A DNA stretch of 64,000 nt from Pithys albifrons albifrons (lineage: Eukaryota > Chordata > Aves > Passeriformes > Thamnophilidae): positions 105,526,227 to 105,590,226 of the forward strand of contig NC_092458.1 of the NCBI RefSeq assembly GCF_047495875.1. The letters are read 5' to 3'. Below, piece after piece: positions 60,520 through 64,000 of the stretch; within the stretch, counting starts at the first letter, position 1, and every line of letters begins with the position of its first letter. The notes beneath the pieces were generated by a model. That model made no database searches. It saw only the letters and a list, made by a program, of their open reading frames with translations, and was not told the DNA's origin. Position numbers and translations under genes: made by a program.

Positions 60520-63198
60520 ATGGTGCTGCTACCTGCGTATCCCAAAGGGAGGCACCACCAAGCATCAGCCTCCTGGGGAAGAGCCAATAGGCAGAAAGCT
60601 TCCCAGAGGATCCACCCTTTAAGAGACCTCTGAATCAGGAGGGCATTGCAATTGCATCCTACTGATCCCATTTCCATAATTGGAAGACAGATCTCTTGTC
60701 CCTTAATACGGATTTTTATGCTAATCCTTCGCAGAGACTAAGGCAGCTGTATGAACACTTTAGGATGAAAGAGCAAAGGAACTGGTCTGGGAGAGATCCC
60801 TGGCAGAAAAAAGCTGAGTGTTTCCTTGGAATTTAATTTCCTACCTGGAATGTACTTAAGGACTAAGAGGAAATAAACATAATTATGGGAAGGAGCAGTT
60901 TACTGTGAAAATGTTTAAAAGTAATAAACACTGCTTTTCATGGCCTTTTGTGAGATGTGAGTAACATTGTTGAATCTTTCCATATTCTCAGAAGGTCCAT
61001 TTAGACTAAGAGTGAGCTCCCTGTGGTTTTATGGGCTCTAAAACCTCATCTCCAAACCCAGTGAATTACCAATTAAAAGCAGTAATAGCAAGTGCAGTGA
61101 AGAAGCCATGACAGGCAGTAATAAGATCTTTACTGTTTAAAAAAGAAAATGAAAAGCATGTTTGCTTTCAAGAAATGGTGATCCTTGTAAGGCATTAAGA
61201 ATAGCTTACCTCAAGCTCCATGTAGAGCATATGGAAAGTAAAATAATACTTCAGCCTTGGGAATGAGCCCCCTGTGGGGCTTATGTGCCAGAAGGATCTA
61301 GTTCATTATCTGTGGAAATGTAAATGTTATGCCACCACTACAGAGAAAAAAATGGAGAGAGCCTCTGCTTTAAAAGACAGAACCTTGCACTTTCTTTAAT
61401 TTAGCTGTAGTAAAATTAGCTGCAGTTTTAATTCACTCTTATAAAGGGGTGCTCAAAAAATCTAAGCTTTTATCTAAAACAGATCATGTTTCTGCACCTC
61501 TGCTGTGAGGAAAGTCTTCAAAATGTCACCTTGGTCTAACCTAAGAGAATATCACTCCCCTTAAGAACCCACATATGATTTGAAAACACAGACCAAATTT
61601 TCAGTTTTACTGACTTTTTTGCACTGCTGCGGTGTTGTAAAGGTTTCTCAGAGGGCAAGGACGTGGTCCATGTGCAGAAGATTTCCTGTTTTGAGCTCTG
61701 CTGTTTTCTGATGACTTTCCCTCCATCACCTGTGTCTGATGCAGAACTAGAGTACATTGCACAATGACAAAGCTGCTTCCAGTGGTCCACAAGAATTTCT
61801 TTAGCAAATAGATATCACAAACCACCACATCACTGTTAATGCTTCCTGTACACAAAACATTAATTGAAAAAAAAGATTTGCAGGTTCTTTTCTCTTGCTG
61901 CAGTTCTTTGCCCCAAAATCATTTACCATAGTCTGTTCTTCACCAGCTTCAGAAAAAAGCAAATGGTTGTGTTGGTCTATCTACTCTTGTAACTTACAAC
62001 ACCAATTAACTGGACAGTTAACTGGAAATTAATGACCAGCTTTAAAATGCAATAATCACTTATCCTGTGCTCTTAATTTTATTCGCTGCATTATGTAGAA
62101 AATCTGACCTACTGAATTTTTACATCATTTTCTCAAGCAATTTGATGTAAATTTATCACTTGAAACTATAAACTAATAAATAAAACTAATTTTTATATTA
62201 AAATTCATCTCAGTTTCCTGTAGCTGTAGTCATTAACTTCCCTTCATAATAAGCTATTTTTCTTTTTCTTTTCTTTTTTTTTTTGTTTAATTCCATGTGA
62301 TGCTGTTTAGTCAATCAATTTTCATAACACCAAGAAGACTATACTCATAAAAGGATGTTTATTATGCCCCCAGCTTGGTGTCATGATGAATTGGAGGAAG
62401 ACAGTGTGAGTGACAATTGCAGTGTTATGCTTACAGGAAAACACTATAAATAGAGCAGCTAAACTTAGGAACACACCTGCTGTGCTCTCAGAATTTAATC
62501 CTTGTACAAGGTGCTGAGTACCGTGAAGCAGAAAGCTTATAGAACTCACTAAGCAGTAAGATGATCCATGCTGTATTGCAGAGTGAGGCACAGGTGAGGG
62601 TAATGCCAGTGTTTCTGCAAAACTCCTGTAAATGTGTTATTTCAAATCATGCTGAAACATTGTGTGCAGAACTCCATGCATGGATTGCAGTACTTCCTTC
62701 TCCATGCTACAAAATAGAAGACCAGAAGATGACTAGTGAATCACACTACCACCTCCAGTGCAAAGTAAGGGGTGCATAAATGTGAATTTCTCACATAGTG
62801 TTTCCAAAAACACCAGCCCTTCCCCAGGGTAACTCCCACTGGTAACTGCCAGAGCAGAAATTCCCTCAAAACCAGTATTTTAAGCCACTATGTAGATCTT
62901 CATAGAAAAATGCCCTTTTAGGTACATTCAAAAGTTGGGGGTTTTTTCTTGCCTGTCAGTTTTTCAACCAGTGCAGTGCACTCATGCCCTTCATTAGAAT
63001 TTTGTGAACCTGCCCTTTGGATGAAAGAAAAAAACAATGTCATATACATCCCAGGAACTGAGAATTAAATAAAAGTGTCAAGTGCTGTGAGAAAAGTGAG
63101 GCTGAAATATGAAAAAAGAAAAATTGGTGAAAGGGAAACATATGTTGCCTGGACTGTAGCTTCATCTCTATTTTTTGTATTTTATGTATATATGACAC
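60520..63198. other. unique non-coding DNA
   Basis: No gene or repeat family recognised. A polypyrimidine tract lies near 62262-62285. Confidence 0.45.
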
Positions 63199-63660
63199 AA
63201 TCATAGAATCATAGAATAGCCTGGGTTGAAAAACACCTTAGAGATCATCTCATTCCAACCCCCTGCGATGGGCAGGGACATCTTCCACTAGACCAGGTTG
63301 CTACAAGCCCCATCCAACCTGGGCTTGAACATTTCTAGGAATGGGGCATCCACAGCTTCTCTGGGAAACCTGTTCCAGTGCCTAACTACCCTCAAAGGGA
63401 AGAAGTTTTATCTAGTATCTCCTTTTTTCAGTTTGAAACCATTGCACCTTGTCCTGTCACTCCATGCCCTTGCAAATAGTCTCTCTCCATCTTTCCTGTA
63501 CGCTCCCTTCAGGTACTGGAAGGCCACAATTAGGTCACCCCAAACCCTTCTCTTTTCCAGGCTGAACAGTCCCAATTCCCTCAGCCTTTCCTCACAGGAG
63601 AGGTGCTGCATCCCTCTAAGCAACTTGGTGGCCCTTCTTTGGACTCACTGCAATAGTTCT
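63199..63660 (-). mobile_element. CR1 LINE, 5'-truncated 3' end
   Basis: The plus strand starts CAATCATAGAATCATAGAAT. The reverse complement of the ORF2 tail follows (CATCCAACCTGGGCTTGAAC, GGCTGAACAGTCCCAATTCC, GGAGAGGTGCTGCATCCC) to about 63660. A 71-codon minus-strand frame at 63408-63623 preserves [24 protein letters not shown] sequence of ORF2. Frame shifts break it from the final tail. Confidence 0.93.
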
Positions 63661-64000
63661 ATATGCTTCCATGGTGATGTTAAGGACAAATGACCTCAGA
63701 AATAAGACAAGAATGGAAAACTTGGGTCACTGACTCCAATACCTGGATCTCACAGGTATTCATATCATTCTTTCCATAAACTTGAGGAACTCTCATCTGA
63801 AAGTTGTCTAGGTTTCTTATCACACAGCTTTAAATAACTTTCTTTTTTCTGATTATTAGGACTTTATACTAGGTTTCAAGATGAAATGTACCGTACCACT
63901 CTATATACATTTTTTTTTATATTGCCACTGTTCCTCGGTGTTTGAGATTTTTCTCTGTCATTCACCTGTTCAGTGCACTAAAAAGGGTCAATCATATTCC
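63661..64000. other. unique non-coding DNA
   Basis: Nothing recognised up to the window edge. Confidence 0.4.

Noticed and set aside
1..64000. CRISPR array, operon or prokaryotic gene organisation
   Set aside because: There are no regularly spaced identical repeats and no dense long frames. The CR1 and LTR content shows avian nuclear DNA.

Overview
The window is vertebrate nuclear DNA from a bird. The evidence is its repeats. Many 5'-truncated CR1 LINE copies carry the avian CR1 3' end (tandem ATTCTATG-type octamers) in both orientations, alongside several LTR families of avian endogenous retroviruses (ERVs). I cannot name the species. No exon chain, conserved protein domain or functional RNA gene could be recognised. 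The longer open frames are CR1 ORF2 remnants, LTR sequence or chance. The window is best read as a gene desert or the inside of a large intron: AT-rich unique DNA with scattered transposable elements.

Layout. 1-21 kb: mostly unique DNA, one solo LTR with a 5-bp target duplication (2262-2889), one good CR1 3' end (3868-4381) and one short CR1 end (about 6.7 kb). 21.3-23.0 kb: a nested cluster. An old minus-strand solo LTR (21334-23003) was split twice. One insertion is a CpG-rich ERVK/betaretrovirus-like solo LTR (21587-22336) flanked by perfect 6-bp repeats. The other is a 348-bp minus-strand SINE-like element (22487-22834) flanked by perfect 13-bp repeats. This element starts with a tRNA-Gln-like head followed by a 5S-rRNA-like segment. 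24.4-25.2 kb: another solo LTR with a 5-bp duplication. 29.7-30.3 kb: a (TA)n tract and a CR1. 33.7-33.9 kb: a compact LTR with CCAAT, TATA and AATAAA boxes. 41.4-42.65 kb: a minus-strand LTR preceded by a polypurine tract and containing a 131-bp tandem duplication. 43-46 kb: two CR1 copies. 48.05-48.5 kb: an isolated CpG-rich patch followed by an A-rich tract. 49.35-49.8 kb: an ERVL-like LTR fragment. 52-64 kb: a run of CR1 copies in both orientations, with simple repeats.

The most interesting object is the tRNA/5S composite element. SINEs are scarce in birds. This one interrupts an avian LTR, so it moved after that LTR family entered the bird lineage. Its long perfect target duplication is not typical of CR1-driven insertion and points to another LINE partner. 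The repeat annotation rests on recognised family motifs and target-site duplications read from the sequence. Family names are given only at superfamily level because no library search could be run.
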